A stretch of DNA of 64,000 bases. Origin: Doryteuthis pealeii (taxonomy: Eukaryota; Mollusca; Cephalopoda; Myopsida; Loliginidae). Of this stretch, positions 33,925-45,850 are shown in pieces. How positions within the stretch are numbered: position 1 is the first letter of the stretch; every line of letters begins with the position of its first letter. The notes under the pieces are model-generated. The model did not search any database, was not told the origin of the DNA, and saw nothing but the letters and a program-made list of their open reading frames with translations. The stretch lies in assembly GCA_023376005.1 (NCBI GenBank), contig CM042163.1, positions 5,151,961-5,215,960 on the forward strand, written 5' to 3'. The position numbers and the translations under genes are program-made.

Positions 33925-34470
33925 ATAGAAATAATGAAATCTATTGCATATAGTGCTCAGGTGCAACACAAATCAAAAGGTTCACTTATAGTACATAAAA
34001 TAATGTACTAATGTCAGGAATATGAATAGCATACAGTAATAATATACATATATAAATGTGCATGGGGGTGGAGGGATATAAATAAATAAGTAAAGTTGGC
34101 AGAGTGGCCTATTGTCAATATTGGCCAGACAGCTAAGGCATCTATCCCCTTTTCGCTAGTGCTAGACCAGAGGGAGTATTTTTGCTGAGGTGGAGAGCCA
34201 CACCTACCTTCAGTTTCCCACTTTACCGCATAGGTCAGATTATACAATCTGTGCTACTCATATGCTGAGTTGGCGGGGACCGGTATCGAACTCTGAACCT
34301 TGCGATTACTCTACCAACTGGGCTAAACCGGCCCCTAAGTGTTGTCAATTTATAAGAAGCATGGAGGTTTAGAAAGATGCAGTGTTTCAGCAGCCAACAA
34401 CGGATGCAGGAAGTTTATTCCATGCCTCAGCAACTCTGAGCGTGAAAAAATGTTTCTGAACGTCATGTGT
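33925..34470 (-). mobile_element. LINE 3' end split by a SINE
   Basis: Minus-strand LINE. The tail is at 33925-34075 (complement of GAGCACTATATGCAATAG), and the coding remnant continues at 34335-34470 (complements of CCTCCATGCTTC and GCTGAGGCATGGAATAAAC). Between them SINE family 1 occupies 34085-34335. Removing the SINE restores the order seen in other LINE copies, so the SINE inserted later. Confidence 0.8.
34085..34335 (-). repeat. tRNA-derived SINE, family 1, nested
   Basis: Read on the minus strand: A box TTTAGCCCAGTTGGTAGAG, B box AGAGTTCGATACCGG, then CCAACTCAGCATATGAGTAG and the body with GTGTGGCTCTCCACCTC. It has the best-preserved tRNA-like head in this window. The insertion lies within the LINE tail. 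Confidence 0.85.
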
Positions 34471-35080
34471 AAGAGATAAGCTTAAGAGTTGACTTGAAAA
34501 GCTATTCAAATTACTGGCTAACAAACAAACCTTCATTTAAAATGTATATGTATATATTAGCTATGGACTTTAAAGGACGAGTGATCATTTATTTTATTAA
34601 TGATCGGATATAGAAAATAGTTACCAATAAGCTTAATCTTGCAGATCATTACACAAAATAACATTTTTAGTATTTTTTGTTTCTGGAAAGTTATTTCCCC
34701 AATTGCCAATGCTTAATGTAAATGGAAAAGTTATATTTTTCTCTTCAAATTTTGCATTTGTAACATAGGTGATGAAATTTGCAAATTTACCCATTTTCCA
34801 AAATATTACAGGTAGATTTGGTGCTGAGTAACAGATTTTTTATTTTAAATAGCTTTCTAATATATATATATACACACCCACACCACTTTATTTCTAGCCG
34901 CCTATATGAATACATACTTATCTAAATCTATCAAGAGATGGTATCAAGAAGTCGCAAGCATTCTCCAAATGCATTCTGCTATACGTGGCCAATTTATCAA
35001 GATCTAAATTTTAAAAAGTACTCTTATGACAGCATTTACTAAAATGTGTGAACATGCCAAAGTATATTTGGTGTGGGAGT
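34471..35080. other. AT-rich intergenic DNA
   Basis: No gene or recognisable element; a short (TA)n and (CA)-rich tract at about 34860-34885. Confidence 0.5.
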
Positions 35081-35084
35081 GTGT

Positions 35085-35245
35085 GTGGGGGAGCATGGCG
35101 TAGTGGCTAATGTGCTGAACTGTGACATTATAGTAAGCAAGTTCAAACTCCAGTTGCACTATTACATTTACTTTCAGACTAATACCTTTAAGAAAGGTAT
35201 AACCCCCCCCCCCCCAGCAATGGGTTAAATAGTACCACAACTGTT
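35085..35245 (+). repeat. tRNA-derived SINE, family 2, short copy
   Basis: A box GGCGTAGTGGCTAATGTG, B box GCAAGTTCAAACTCCAG, then CTAATACCTTTAAGAAAGG and a run of about 13 C at 35203-35216. It is preceded by a GTGTGTGGGG tract. The 3' part of the family-2 body is missing. Confidence 0.7.
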
Positions 35246-38200
35246 CTACAAGAATGGGGGTTATTTAATAACAAAGCCAAAAGGTTGAGATGGTTTTTAA
35301 CAACAAAATCAAACCAATCCACATTTCAAGATGGCTGTCAAGAATCAAGACAAACTCTAAGCACCTCATTTTAACAGCACTGAAAAAAAAAAAAAATCTC
35401 TAGAAGGCAATGTTTACCTGATTGAATAGTAAAATTTTATACTAATTTTTTAATTTCTAATAGTATAGAAAAAAAAAAAAAAAATCAAATTTTTCATGAA
35501 TCTCTTGCACGTTAATTTCAAATGAAATAAAATTATTTGTTGATAATAGTAAGGAGGAATAGAGCCATCATCGATTTGCCCCCACCCCCTGCTTTGTGTA
35601 TCCACTTCACTTCAGAAGAGTAAGACATTGAAGATCCAAATTATAATTTCAGGGGTTTAGTTGGGGGCGGAGAAAACCCCAGACTACCTCCACCCTCAAC
35701 CAAAAAGATTTCAGAGACTTGATCCTGATATTTTGGTCTAACAAATTTGAATGCCAAGCTTTTGACATCTCGGCTAAAAAGGTGGGAAATTTGTTAATTG
35801 AATGTGTGCAAGTTGCAAAACAGAAGAAGCATCAGCAACAAATTTCAAGATGGGTTTTACTTCTTTAGATCTGGTCTGTGTGGGAGGCAATTCTAATTGT
35901 CTGTAGAATATTTGGTCACAACATTGTGGAAGAGAAAGACATTAACTAATGTTGTTTAATGTTTAACAGATAATTAATCTCTTTTACTAGTCAATGTATT
36001 AGGGATTTTTTTTAAATTCATAAATTGGATTTATGAACTTTTAAGATTTGATCAAGTCTGTACTAATCCATCAATTAAGATGTTTTTAAAATTGGAAATG
36101 ATTTAGGAAAAACCTAAACTGATCTTAGATTTAGTTACATCTTAGATAAATCAAGTAATAAATAATTACATATTTCCAAAATCTGATATACAGAATATTT
36201 TTAATTAAAAAAATATATAAAACTTCTTAATTACTGATTAAATTTGAGGTAAAAGTTGTATAAAATGAGTTATTTCCCTTTAATCTCCATCATTTAGTCT
36301 AACATTAGATCAAACAATATAAAAACAAAAAAGCTATTCAAGTAACAAAAATTGAAAAGAGCTTGTAAGCCATATTGCTCTATGGTAGACGTCCATTGTC
36401 TACAGAAATATTTTTAACAATCGAAATTACCTTGGCGAAAAAAAAAAAAAATCTCAATATACATATATTATAAGAGAATGAATTTTGGCTTCAAAATAGT
36501 TTTTATAGTTCAACATCAATAGCTAGAATATCAATTTTCAGATATAAAGAGACAAAATATTTATTATTACTACAGTATTTGTCATATGCAGACTATGTCT
36601 TCCTCTTTTTTTTTTTTTTGAGTAAGGGTTGCATAACAGATGATTGAAAAGGTTGCCATCCCTACATACAAGTTGCTTATAGCTACTCCCTTAACAGAAA
36701 CACACTTTCTACTCACCTCCCAATAAAATATGCCATGACCGAATAGACAACTTGTGACAAAGATACATTAGCCATTTAATTTAGGTGTGGAAGGGCAGAT
36801 AAATCATCCATGCTATTCAATGAAAAATAAGGCCAAGCAGGCCATTTTTTACATACACACACACATTATATATATATATATTAGGGGTGCATTTTATTGT
36901 TACATCCTCCCCAAATACAACAGTTAGTGTAAAGCAACAGAAATGACAAGAAGAAGAAGTTTTCAAAAGAAAAAAAAAAAGCTCATGTTTTTTTTTTAGA
37001 AAATTAAAGATAATAGATTTAATAAAGAAAATTTGCAATTTTTTATTATTTAAAGACTGCAAAATGTTCCCCATGTGTTCTATTAATATACAAAGTATTA
37101 TGAGGATAAAATAAAAATTTTCAAAGTTTTAAAAAACTTTTGGATGGTATTAAGCAGCAATAAACAACAAATGACTTAGATAAAAATGAATTAAACATTT
37201 CCTTATTAAAATATATTGATGACTTTTTATAAATGATTCTCTTTAGAAAATGTAGTAATGCTTTTGATCTGGCTTGTCATGTTATATTTAGTAGTTTAAA
37301 AAAAAAAAAAAAGATGATTGCTTTATCACAAAAAAAAATCATCAGAGTAAAGATCAGAAAATGACGAGAGAATAGATATGTAGATGAAATTCATGTTATC
37401 CATTGGAATATCTAAACAAAATGGTTATGCTAAATTCAGTAGGACAATCATTGAAATGGAAGCTGAATAGAAATTTTAGAAATAGGTTTAGATTTTTTTT
37501 TTTTAAACCAATGAAAACTGTATTTAGATTTATTTTGAAAAATAGAGCTGTGATTTGTTTGTGAATTGAATATATAATAGCCATATTGGGAAAAACTGAA
37601 CAGATATATGTCTAGCGTGCACAAATGATTATTAATGGGGGACAAAGGGAACAGAAATTAAAAAGGCCAAATTTGCATACAGAATAAAACTGTGCCAAGT
37701 GCAACATTCTAAATAACATAAGAATTTGATATCAGAGTAAATGAAAAAAAAATCAACTATTCAGGTGTGTGTGCGCAAATTCAGAAGATAACTCAGTGAT
37801 TACATCTATTTTCAATAAACTTAAAAAAATTTTAAAAATCAAAATTATTCTAAAAGTTTATAGAATATTTTAAATGCAACACACAATAGATTGTATTGTT
37901 ATTTATAATATTTTAAGTTTTTTCTTTTAAACTAAAGGCTGACAGTTTTGGGTTTTTTCTTGTATTTGCTAAAACTGTATTAAATCTTTCTAATATTGAT
38001 AATTTGCAAATAAACTTTCAATTCATTTTAAGTTTAGACTATAAAGAGGAATTCAAAAATCGTTTGCCCATATAAAATGCAACTGGTATTGTTTACAGAA
38101 ATGACTCGGTTTGAATGTATTTAAAGTTATCTCTTCATGCAATAGAAAGTGGATTTATTTTGTTTAACAATTACATCACTTTAGTTTTAAGTTTCATCAA

Positions 38201-38671
38201 TATTTTCCTTAATTCAAAATAACTCGAGTGCAATTTTTGTCCAACAATCACTGAATATAACATAACATCCATAAATTTATAAACAATTCTAAAATTTGTG
38301 TAATCTATGGATGACATTTACGTAAATACTGCAATAAAATGTAGAAACCTTTCACTGTTAAAAATGGAGGAGGGATTTGAATTATAGTTTTTCTTTTTCT
38401 TTTTAAATAGAAATCACAAAATTAGGAAACATTTAAAGTTGTTGTCAAAATTTGAATAAATTTAAACTATTAATTTTTAAGACCACAAAAAAAGGTTCAA
38501 AATAAATAAATTTTTTAAACTACAAAAAGGTGAAGTAGAAAAACAATGCAGTCTTATTATAGAAATGTTTAGAGTAATAAATAAAAGTATTCTATTTATT
38601 TCTTTTTACTTAGAAGTTTGTTTTTTTCCAGGTAATTATACAAGGATCCACTTTAAGCTGACCAAGAAGGT
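35246..38671. other. AT-rich intergenic DNA, transposon-poor
   Basis: About 3.4 kb with no recognisable gene or transposon. Homopolymer runs of A or T of 12 or more bases occur at several places (about 35383, 35469, 36437, 37300). One member of a 55-bp direct repeat lies at 37655-37712. Short open frames are low-complexity and unsupported. Confidence 0.5.
37655..37712 (+). repeat. 55-bp direct repeat with octamer motif, copy 1
   Basis: Contains AAAAAGGCCAAATTTGCATA followed by CAGAATAAAACTGTGCC and AAGTGCAACATTCTAAA. The second copy at 44832-44892 differs by a few bases and one short indel. ATTTGCAT is the consensus octamer for POU-domain factors; binding is not shown. Neither copy has other transposon hallmarks. 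Confidence 0.65.
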
Positions 38672-38770
38672 TTATTTTTCAACAGTCCCCTTTGCGGTCC
38701 ACACACTTGTTCCATTGACGTTGCAGTGCTTGGATCCCATTGGTCAAGAAAGCCATCAACAGAAGATATG
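38672..38770 (-). pseudogene. Mariner transposase C-terminal fragment
   Basis: On the minus strand a frame of about 32 codons reads NGIQALQRQWNKCVDRKG and ends TVEK before a TAA at 38672-38674. This is the usual end of mariner transposases (pattern GI..L..RW.KCV...G.Y.EK). Only this C-terminal tip is recognisable; no D,D34D catalytic segment can be read further along the minus strand (higher coordinates). It is a fossil and no activity is expected. The 33.1-kb mariner is a separate remnant. Confidence 0.75.
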
Positions 38771-38774
38771 AAGA

Positions 38775-41700
38775 TCATCATATAAACTTTTCAGCCCACC
38801 AAAATACATTGCTGCAAAAAGCAAATTAATATTCTTGAATATCTTCAGTGGAAAACTCATACAGAATATATTATTATGCTAAACATATTTCAGACATCAA
38901 AAGAAATTCTTAAATCTTTAGGATAATAAACACTCATTTTCTAATCAAGTAAAAAAATTTTTAAAAAAATAAGTTATTCATTTCCTATTCTTACAAGGAA
39001 GGAGACAAACTTTCTGATCAATTTATTTTACCTGCAATATATATATATATAGGTATAGATACATACATACACACAATTATTAAACCAACTATATTTTCAA
39101 CAAAAACACAATGAAAACAGTCTTATAATAGGTCTGTAGACTTAACTAGACAATTTCAAATTACAAAACCCTTTTTCAATAACTGATAAAGTATAAAAAG
39201 GTATGAAAAGTGACAAAATTGGATTTTAAACAAAGAAATAGTTTTCATTGATGAGGCCAAATTAAAGTCGAAAAAAAAAAAAAAAAGAAAAAAGAAAGGA
39301 TAAAAACAACTTCAAATCAAATAATGTATTACAACACTCATTGTTGTTTCTGGAAAATGTTGTAAACAGGAGGGGGGGGGTTCTACAATAGTTATTAAAT
39401 CATACCAATAATCTAGACAAAATACTGTTTGCAAAATTACTATTTAACTAATTTATTTTAATGCTCTCAAATTTTAATTATTCAGTCATCAATATTGTAC
39501 AATTAGTTTTTTTTAACTTTTTTTTTTTAACTAGACACATATCAGGTAAATGTAAAATAATTGTTTGCAATTTTAATTCAATAAAGTAAATAATTTCATA
39601 ACATTTAGGTTGCCTAACAAATTCCCCTGCCACATTGAGATGGATGACTCATTTTATCTATCTCAAGTGTCTACAATAATGTCAAAATATTGAAACCCTC
39701 AAAAAAGTTTTGTAGAGAAATAAAGTTTACTATCAAATCTTTTGGCAACACTTTTGTGATCTATTGACAGTGATGTTGCCAAAATAAAACGATAGCTATT
39801 GAGAAGGCGTTGGGCGTTTGAATTAAACAAAATTACTTAGTCATACAACAGCAAGGGGAAATCATCACCAATTAAACAATCCATGATTGGTTAAAGAAAT
39901 TTGAAACAGAATATTTATGTAAATGTTCAGAGAGAGAGAGAGAGAGACAATGAGTATTCAAAAAACAATTGGGTAGGAGCTTGTGTTGTGTTTATCTACA
40001 AAGCAACCAGAAATCCACATGGAAGGTTGGTGAGAATTTAAACACACCAGACTGTGTGGATTAATGTTGTGAGGGAGGTTGAAAATAATTCCTTGCACTC
40101 AGAAATCTGCATTGAAGGCTGGTGGGGAGTCCAATTCCAGACTGATTGGATTCATCTTGTGAGGAGAGGTTGAAAAGGATTCCTCACAAATTGTAGTTAT
40201 TGTCAAGTCTAAATGATCAAGACATTCAAAACGAATGTTTTGATTTCTGTGCAGAAATATTCAGGTATTAGGAAGATGAACATTTAATTTATATCAATGT
40301 AAATTACAGTAATAAGTGTTTCTCTATGAAGCTGCATGGCATCGGTGTTAATATCTTAAATATTTTTTTTGTTTTTAAAGAAATTTCTTTTGTAGACAAT
40401 TTATATATATAAGACATGTTTAACTTTGCCAACACTAAATCAATTTTTCCCAAAAATGGAATATTCCCCATTGCTAACTATGTTTTCTTGTTTGTTTATA
40501 ATGTAGAGATCTACAAAGTTTAATTGAACCTTTTTACCCAAAAGAGTAAGACACTTAGAGAGAAAATATTTAAAAGTACAAACTGCTAACAAAAATAAAA
40601 TCTAATAAACTTTCCGTGGATGCAAATGAGAAAAACAAAAAGGAAATGCTAATCATTTGGATTAATGATGGTAAATCAACATAAATAAAATTGGTAAAAT
40701 ATATTAAAATATCTCTTAGACGAAAAGAGTGTGAATGAAAAAGAAATTATGGTAGATATTAAGGAAATAAGAGAGAAAAATAGATTTTATCATTAAATGT
40801 TTAAAGTATAAATCTGGTTGAATGAATGAAAAATTTAATAAATATAAAATTTTGAAATAGTAAAAAGATTATGAAGCCTTTTGTCATTTTAAAATTATCA
40901 TATTCGATATTTTTAGATAATCAGAACTACATTTTTTTTAAATTAACTAATTTCCATTTAAGCATTTCTTTTTAAAAACGAATCAAAACTTATTTTTTAA
41001 AATTAGGTTAACTTAAAGTGAAAACTAAAATTCTTGCAGCTTGAAACAGCAAAATTGATAATCAACAAGTCTGTAATGAAATCTAATTTATATAAAATCA
41101 ATCAAATCTTTTTAAAAGTTTGTGTGCATGTGCACAATATTTTGCAGACAAAATTCATAAATTCTAAAATAAATCACAAAATTTTCTGAAACCAGTTTTA
41201 CAATCATACAAAAAGGTACCTCAGTTTTTTGGTAGTGACCTAATGTATTTATTCTATGATAGAATGTTTGTGTTTATATATCTAGCTCCCTCTATTCCTC
41301 CCCAATTCATTTTAATAAGTATGCATATAATGTTCTTAGTCATTACTTACTAGTGAGGCGAAAATTACTGTCAGTTGGAAATACACTGAATAATTAGTGA
41401 AGCATAAACAAGAAGTATTTTTTTATTTAATGGAATAAAAATCGTTAAGAGAAAGAAATTTTTTTCCTCCCTTTTAGACCGACAACTTTTTTTTTATATG
41501 AACAGGGTTGATTTATTCCTTATCTAAGTAGTTTGTAGAATGAAGTTTTTAAGAGATTTAACATTGGTATAAAAATTTTAATTTTAAAATTTAGAAAATA
41601 TTTTTTTTCAGTCTCTAAAACAGCAAAGCTTATTTGTTGTCAGGGGTAGACCTTCAGAGGAAATTTTGGAAGTATTTAAAAGGCAAAATATCTTAAGTAA

Positions 41701-44700
41701 ATTAATTCAATATCAAGATAATACATTTAAAAAAGCTTTTATCAGTTATCAGTTGAATATTTATCTGAATCTTTAAATGTATAATGTTCAATCTATATAA
41801 TTAGTTTTCAATACTAAATTAAGTGCATTGACAATTATATTTAAAAATAAAAATGTCTGAATTAGACTAGTCTTATTGATTTAACTAGGTAGGGAAAAAT
41901 CTTACTAAAATTTTACTTTCATCTCTTAAAATATGCAATAATTTTTAGATATTTCTATTTGTTCAATTTGAAGATTTGAATTTTAGGCATGAATAAACTT
42001 TGGCCTTAATATTTTTTTCATTTTCAGGAGGAATTAGCAGATTCTAAAAAACATCACCCCATGTAAAAAAAAAAAAGAAATTTTTTTTTCTTTAAAAAAT
42101 TACATCTTTTATTGAAATTTTAATTTTAGAGGGAAATTTCTGCTATAAAATAAACTCTTTTGATACATTATTTACATCCTGAGTTTTGAGATTTCAAATA
42201 ATTTGGAAGAGTTATTGTGATTCCATATTTTAATAAATTTACCTTGAATCAGCAAATGTCATGCAAAATATAATTTGGTAAAATAAAAAAAAAAGTAATT
42301 TCCTTTTGCTACTTTTCAAAATAATTATAAATATTGAACATTAAATTAAAAATGTTATTCTTATTCAGGACTCGTCTTTTCAAAATTAATAATGATGTCC
42401 CTTTATTGAGAGACTTTTGTTTTTCAATTTCATTATGGGATATATAAATATAAACTGACAAATTACTCAATCTTACACTTTTTGTCAAGTCTTTAAGTTT
42501 TAAAACAAATTTTACAAGCATCATGCTTTTTAAGATCAGGGGGGGGGGGGGGAGGGAGAAAAAAAAAAAAAAAAAAAAACCCTAATCAGCTTAAAATTCA
42601 AACAATCCCTAGTTGGATTTTATATTATTACAAATTTTATAATGGTAATTATGAACACCAAATTTGAAGTGTTACATTAAAAATGAATTTGTTTGCTTTT
42701 TGAAATTATGTATTCTAAGACAGACTAATCACCTTAACAGAGATTTGTGTAAAAATTGTCAGTTTCTTAAGTAGAAATAATACAATGAATTAAATATGTC
42801 TTAATGCTGAAGTGGTTTTTCTTTAATAAAAGTCAAAATGATGCACATTTTTAAACAAATTTCAAGAAACGTACAAGGAGGAAGTATTATTTTGTTCTTT
42901 TTATTATGAATTTATGTTAATGAATAAAATATGAATTTTCCTCATTTAGTTAGAAACTTTAAGCCATAATTACAACTCTGAAATGTAAACAAATTTAAAT
43001 TTGCATGACAAAAAAAGAAAAAGTTAACAGATGAAATTTGTTTAAAAGCAATAAATGAGGATCCGAGTTAATTCTTTGCAACCTTTTTTTGGCCTAAATG
43101 TTGGGTGCAAAAAAAAAATAATTAAGGCACGGATGGTTAAGAACAGGAATTCTTCTAAAATAAACGTAAAATCTTAGGGGAATTATTCTTAAAACTTTCC
43201 TTACTTAGAAAAAGGTTTTCAGAGATGAAAGTAAAAATGAAATTTAAGTTAAAAATAAATTGAATGAAAATATTCAAGTTTACATCATAATGATTACTGA
43301 AGTAATTTTCTCAAATAAAGGGGAAAAAAACTGATTTAAGTCATTAAAAAAAGGTACCAAATATCAGTTTCTACAAAGGGTTAATTTAAGAGTAAATTCT
43401 TTAAATAAGAGGTACTCATTAGCTATGGATTCCTAGATTTTCACTTACCTTTTCATAGGCAAGAAAATCTTATAAGTTTCAACACTTGTACCATTCCAGT
43501 GGGTTTGTTTTCCTTTCACAAATATTACATTTAATTAATCATGTCCTGTTATTAAAGTGAGAGATTGGTAAGTTTTAGAAATTAGTTTAGTTTTTAACTT
43601 ATTATTTCCATTCTATTTAAGCCAACATTGTCTGTTTTTTTTGCACAAACTATTTTTGGAAACAGCCTTTCATTGCTAACTCGGTAATTCAAAGATTTCA
43701 GCTAAATTATTGTAAACTTGATTGATATAACAAAATAATTGTATAGTAAAAAATTCAGGTTAAATGAATGAATGAAAGGCTTAAAATAACAAAGATGGAT
43801 TTCAAAGATTATTTATGGAATTTTAAATGTTGTGTAGGTAGCACTCTTTATAGTCTTGAATTGTTTTGTTTGTCTAAGTGAAACACACAATTTGTGAGAA
43901 AGTGAAAGTAAAACTGGTACAAGTGAGGAGGAGGAGAGACTCTTTGTCCGGATGAAGTTGTCAGCAATCTTCTCTATCAGCTGCTCTCATCATTTTTGTC
44001 AAACTGACAAGCAATTCTGCTTATGGGCCAGAGACATTGGTTACATTTTGGGAATGTAGTTTTCTGTAGTGTTGATAGCATCTCAAAAAAACAAAAACAA
44101 GGGAAGACACAGACACAAAGAGGGCTTCCTTCAGTTGATATTGTGGAGTAAAAAAGAAAAAAAAAGAAGTCTGAACTTAATTCTCAAGAATGAAGAACAG
44201 ATTTATAACCAGAAAACTGAGTTAACATTCAATGTTGATATATCAAAGAATAGTTAAACTCTAGAGGCATTTTTAAAAAAATTGCTTAAAGGTAAATGAG
44301 AAATATTTCAAATGAAAGTTAATGCAAAAGTTTTTAAAGTGCAGATAATTAAACTAAGTGGCTTTAATATTAAAGTCAAATCTTGAACTTACCAAGTAAG
44401 TTTTTTTTCTCAAGTGCTGAGTGTGTGAAGGGCAAAAAAAGTAGACTTTTCCCAAGTTGTCCCATGGGCAGCAAAATTCCATAGCATCCTTCATTAAACA
44501 CAAGTTTCATTTTTTTTTTTCCCAAAATACACAATGTTGACATGCTGTTGGACTTGAAAGTTGGTCATTTATAAACCAGAATTCCTGTATTTATTTAATT
44601 TCTGCTCAAGAAAAAATCTTAAGAGAAATGACAAAAATGTTACATTAAATTTTCAAATCAGCACATGTGACAATAACATGGACCTGAATTGGTAAACAAA

Positions 44701-45600
44701 ATAATGATAATTAATGCCAAATCTTATTGTAGATTTAAAATAATATCAACTTCCTCAATTTGGAGGAAATAAACATGTTGCGAAACATTTAATACTAAAA
44801 AAAAAAGGGGCTATGTTATAAGAGTGTACATTCAAAATTAAAAAGGCCAAATTTGCATACAGAAAACTGTGCTAAGTGCAAAATTCTAAAATGGCACAAA
44901 TACATTTAAGATTTGAATAGTTATATCAACAATATTGATCAAATGATGTAATGATTTAAAAAGAAAAACAATTTTACAAGTGCAACATAGGATGACATTG
45001 TATGATGGAATAAATAGATTTCTTTAATGAAAAACATTAAAGAAAAATAGAAAATAATTTAAATACTTAACCATTCAGCTAATGTTTCTAAATATGCCTT
45101 TTTTTTTTTTTTTTTAAAGAAAAAATATCAAAAGCCATTTTCAAGAAAGGAAAAAAACTTTTTCCCCAAGCGGTTTTCATTTAATCTGCTAGTATATTTC
45201 TGCAAAAATGTTAAATGAAAAAAAAAAAAAAAAAAAAGGTTAATGTTATTTTGGTGTTTAATGCTTTTAATTCATGAAAAATAAGGCTTAACATTTGAAT
45301 GAAGAGAGTAAATAAAAATCAAAATGAAGCAACTCGAAACCCAGTTATGATCGGACAAGCAGACAGACAGCATCAGGTTGTCAAATTGGGGGAGGACAGT
45401 GATTTTTTTTTTCCAATATTTTAATGACCAATAATTGACATAAATTGCAAAAGTTAAGGTAACCCTTAGAAAAAAGACCCCCCTCTCTCTCCAACTTAAA
45501 AAAAAGGGGGTTAAGGAAATTTATTAACAATAATTGCTGTCACTGTCTTCTTGTAGAGGAAAAATCTTGCGTGAAATTAAAACCACCTGTTACAAACACA
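38775..45600. other. Long AT-rich stretch, transposon-poor
   Basis: Nearly 7 kb with no gene, SINE or LINE that I can recognise. Features seen are a (GA)n tract at 39930-39947, short (TA)n tracts, a run of about 14 G followed by A runs at 42540-42579, and the second 55-bp repeat copy (44832-44892). The contrast with the repeat-dense flanks is clear. It could be a long 3' untranslated region, an intron of an unseen gene, or constrained regulatory DNA; the sequence alone does not decide. Confidence 0.5.
44832..44892 (+). repeat. 55-bp direct repeat with octamer motif, copy 2
   Basis: AAAAAGGCCAAATTTGCATA, then CAGAAAACTGTGCTAAGTGC and AAAATTCTAAA. Same orientation as 37655-37712, about 7.2 kb away. 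Confidence 0.65.
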
Positions 45601-45604
45601 CTTC

Positions 45605-45850
45605 TCTTTTTGCTTTTTGTTAGTGTCTTCTAACAGGGAGGAGAAAAATTGACAGAGTTTGGACTAATAATGAAATCTTTTTATTAACCACGACAAATAC
45701 AAGTCCAGGACCAAAGGTGGTCACCGGTCCCATGATCACGGCACAGAAGTTATCATGGTCACATGGGGGGGTGCACAATGAAAGCGCTATACAACTTACA
45801 GAACAAGATACTAAACGTAATCTAGGCATATCTTTTATATATTCCCAAAG
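45605..45850 (-). repeat. Possible retroelement 3' end
   Basis: A locally GC-richer patch within AT-rich DNA. On the minus strand it reads through CCATGTGACCATGATAAC, CATGGGACCGGTGACC and CTTGTATTTGTCGTGG, and ends in TTAATAAAAAGATTTCATTA, similar in form to the AATAAATTTCATTA ends of the LINE tails. Only one copy is in the window, so the call rests on composition and the tail alone. Confidence 0.35.

Noticed and set aside
34085..34335. Functional tRNA gene, because A and B boxes are good
   Set aside because: The sequence continues into a SINE body shared with five other loci and no complete cloverleaf forms.
38565..38771. Plus-strand 68-codon frame
   Set aside because: It is antisense to the mariner transposase C terminus readable on the minus strand.
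45620..45829. Minus-strand 69-codon cysteine-containing frame as a small secreted protein
   Set aside because: It ends in a retroelement-like AATAAAAAGATTTCATTA tail and lacks a clean signal peptide; more likely repeat DNA.
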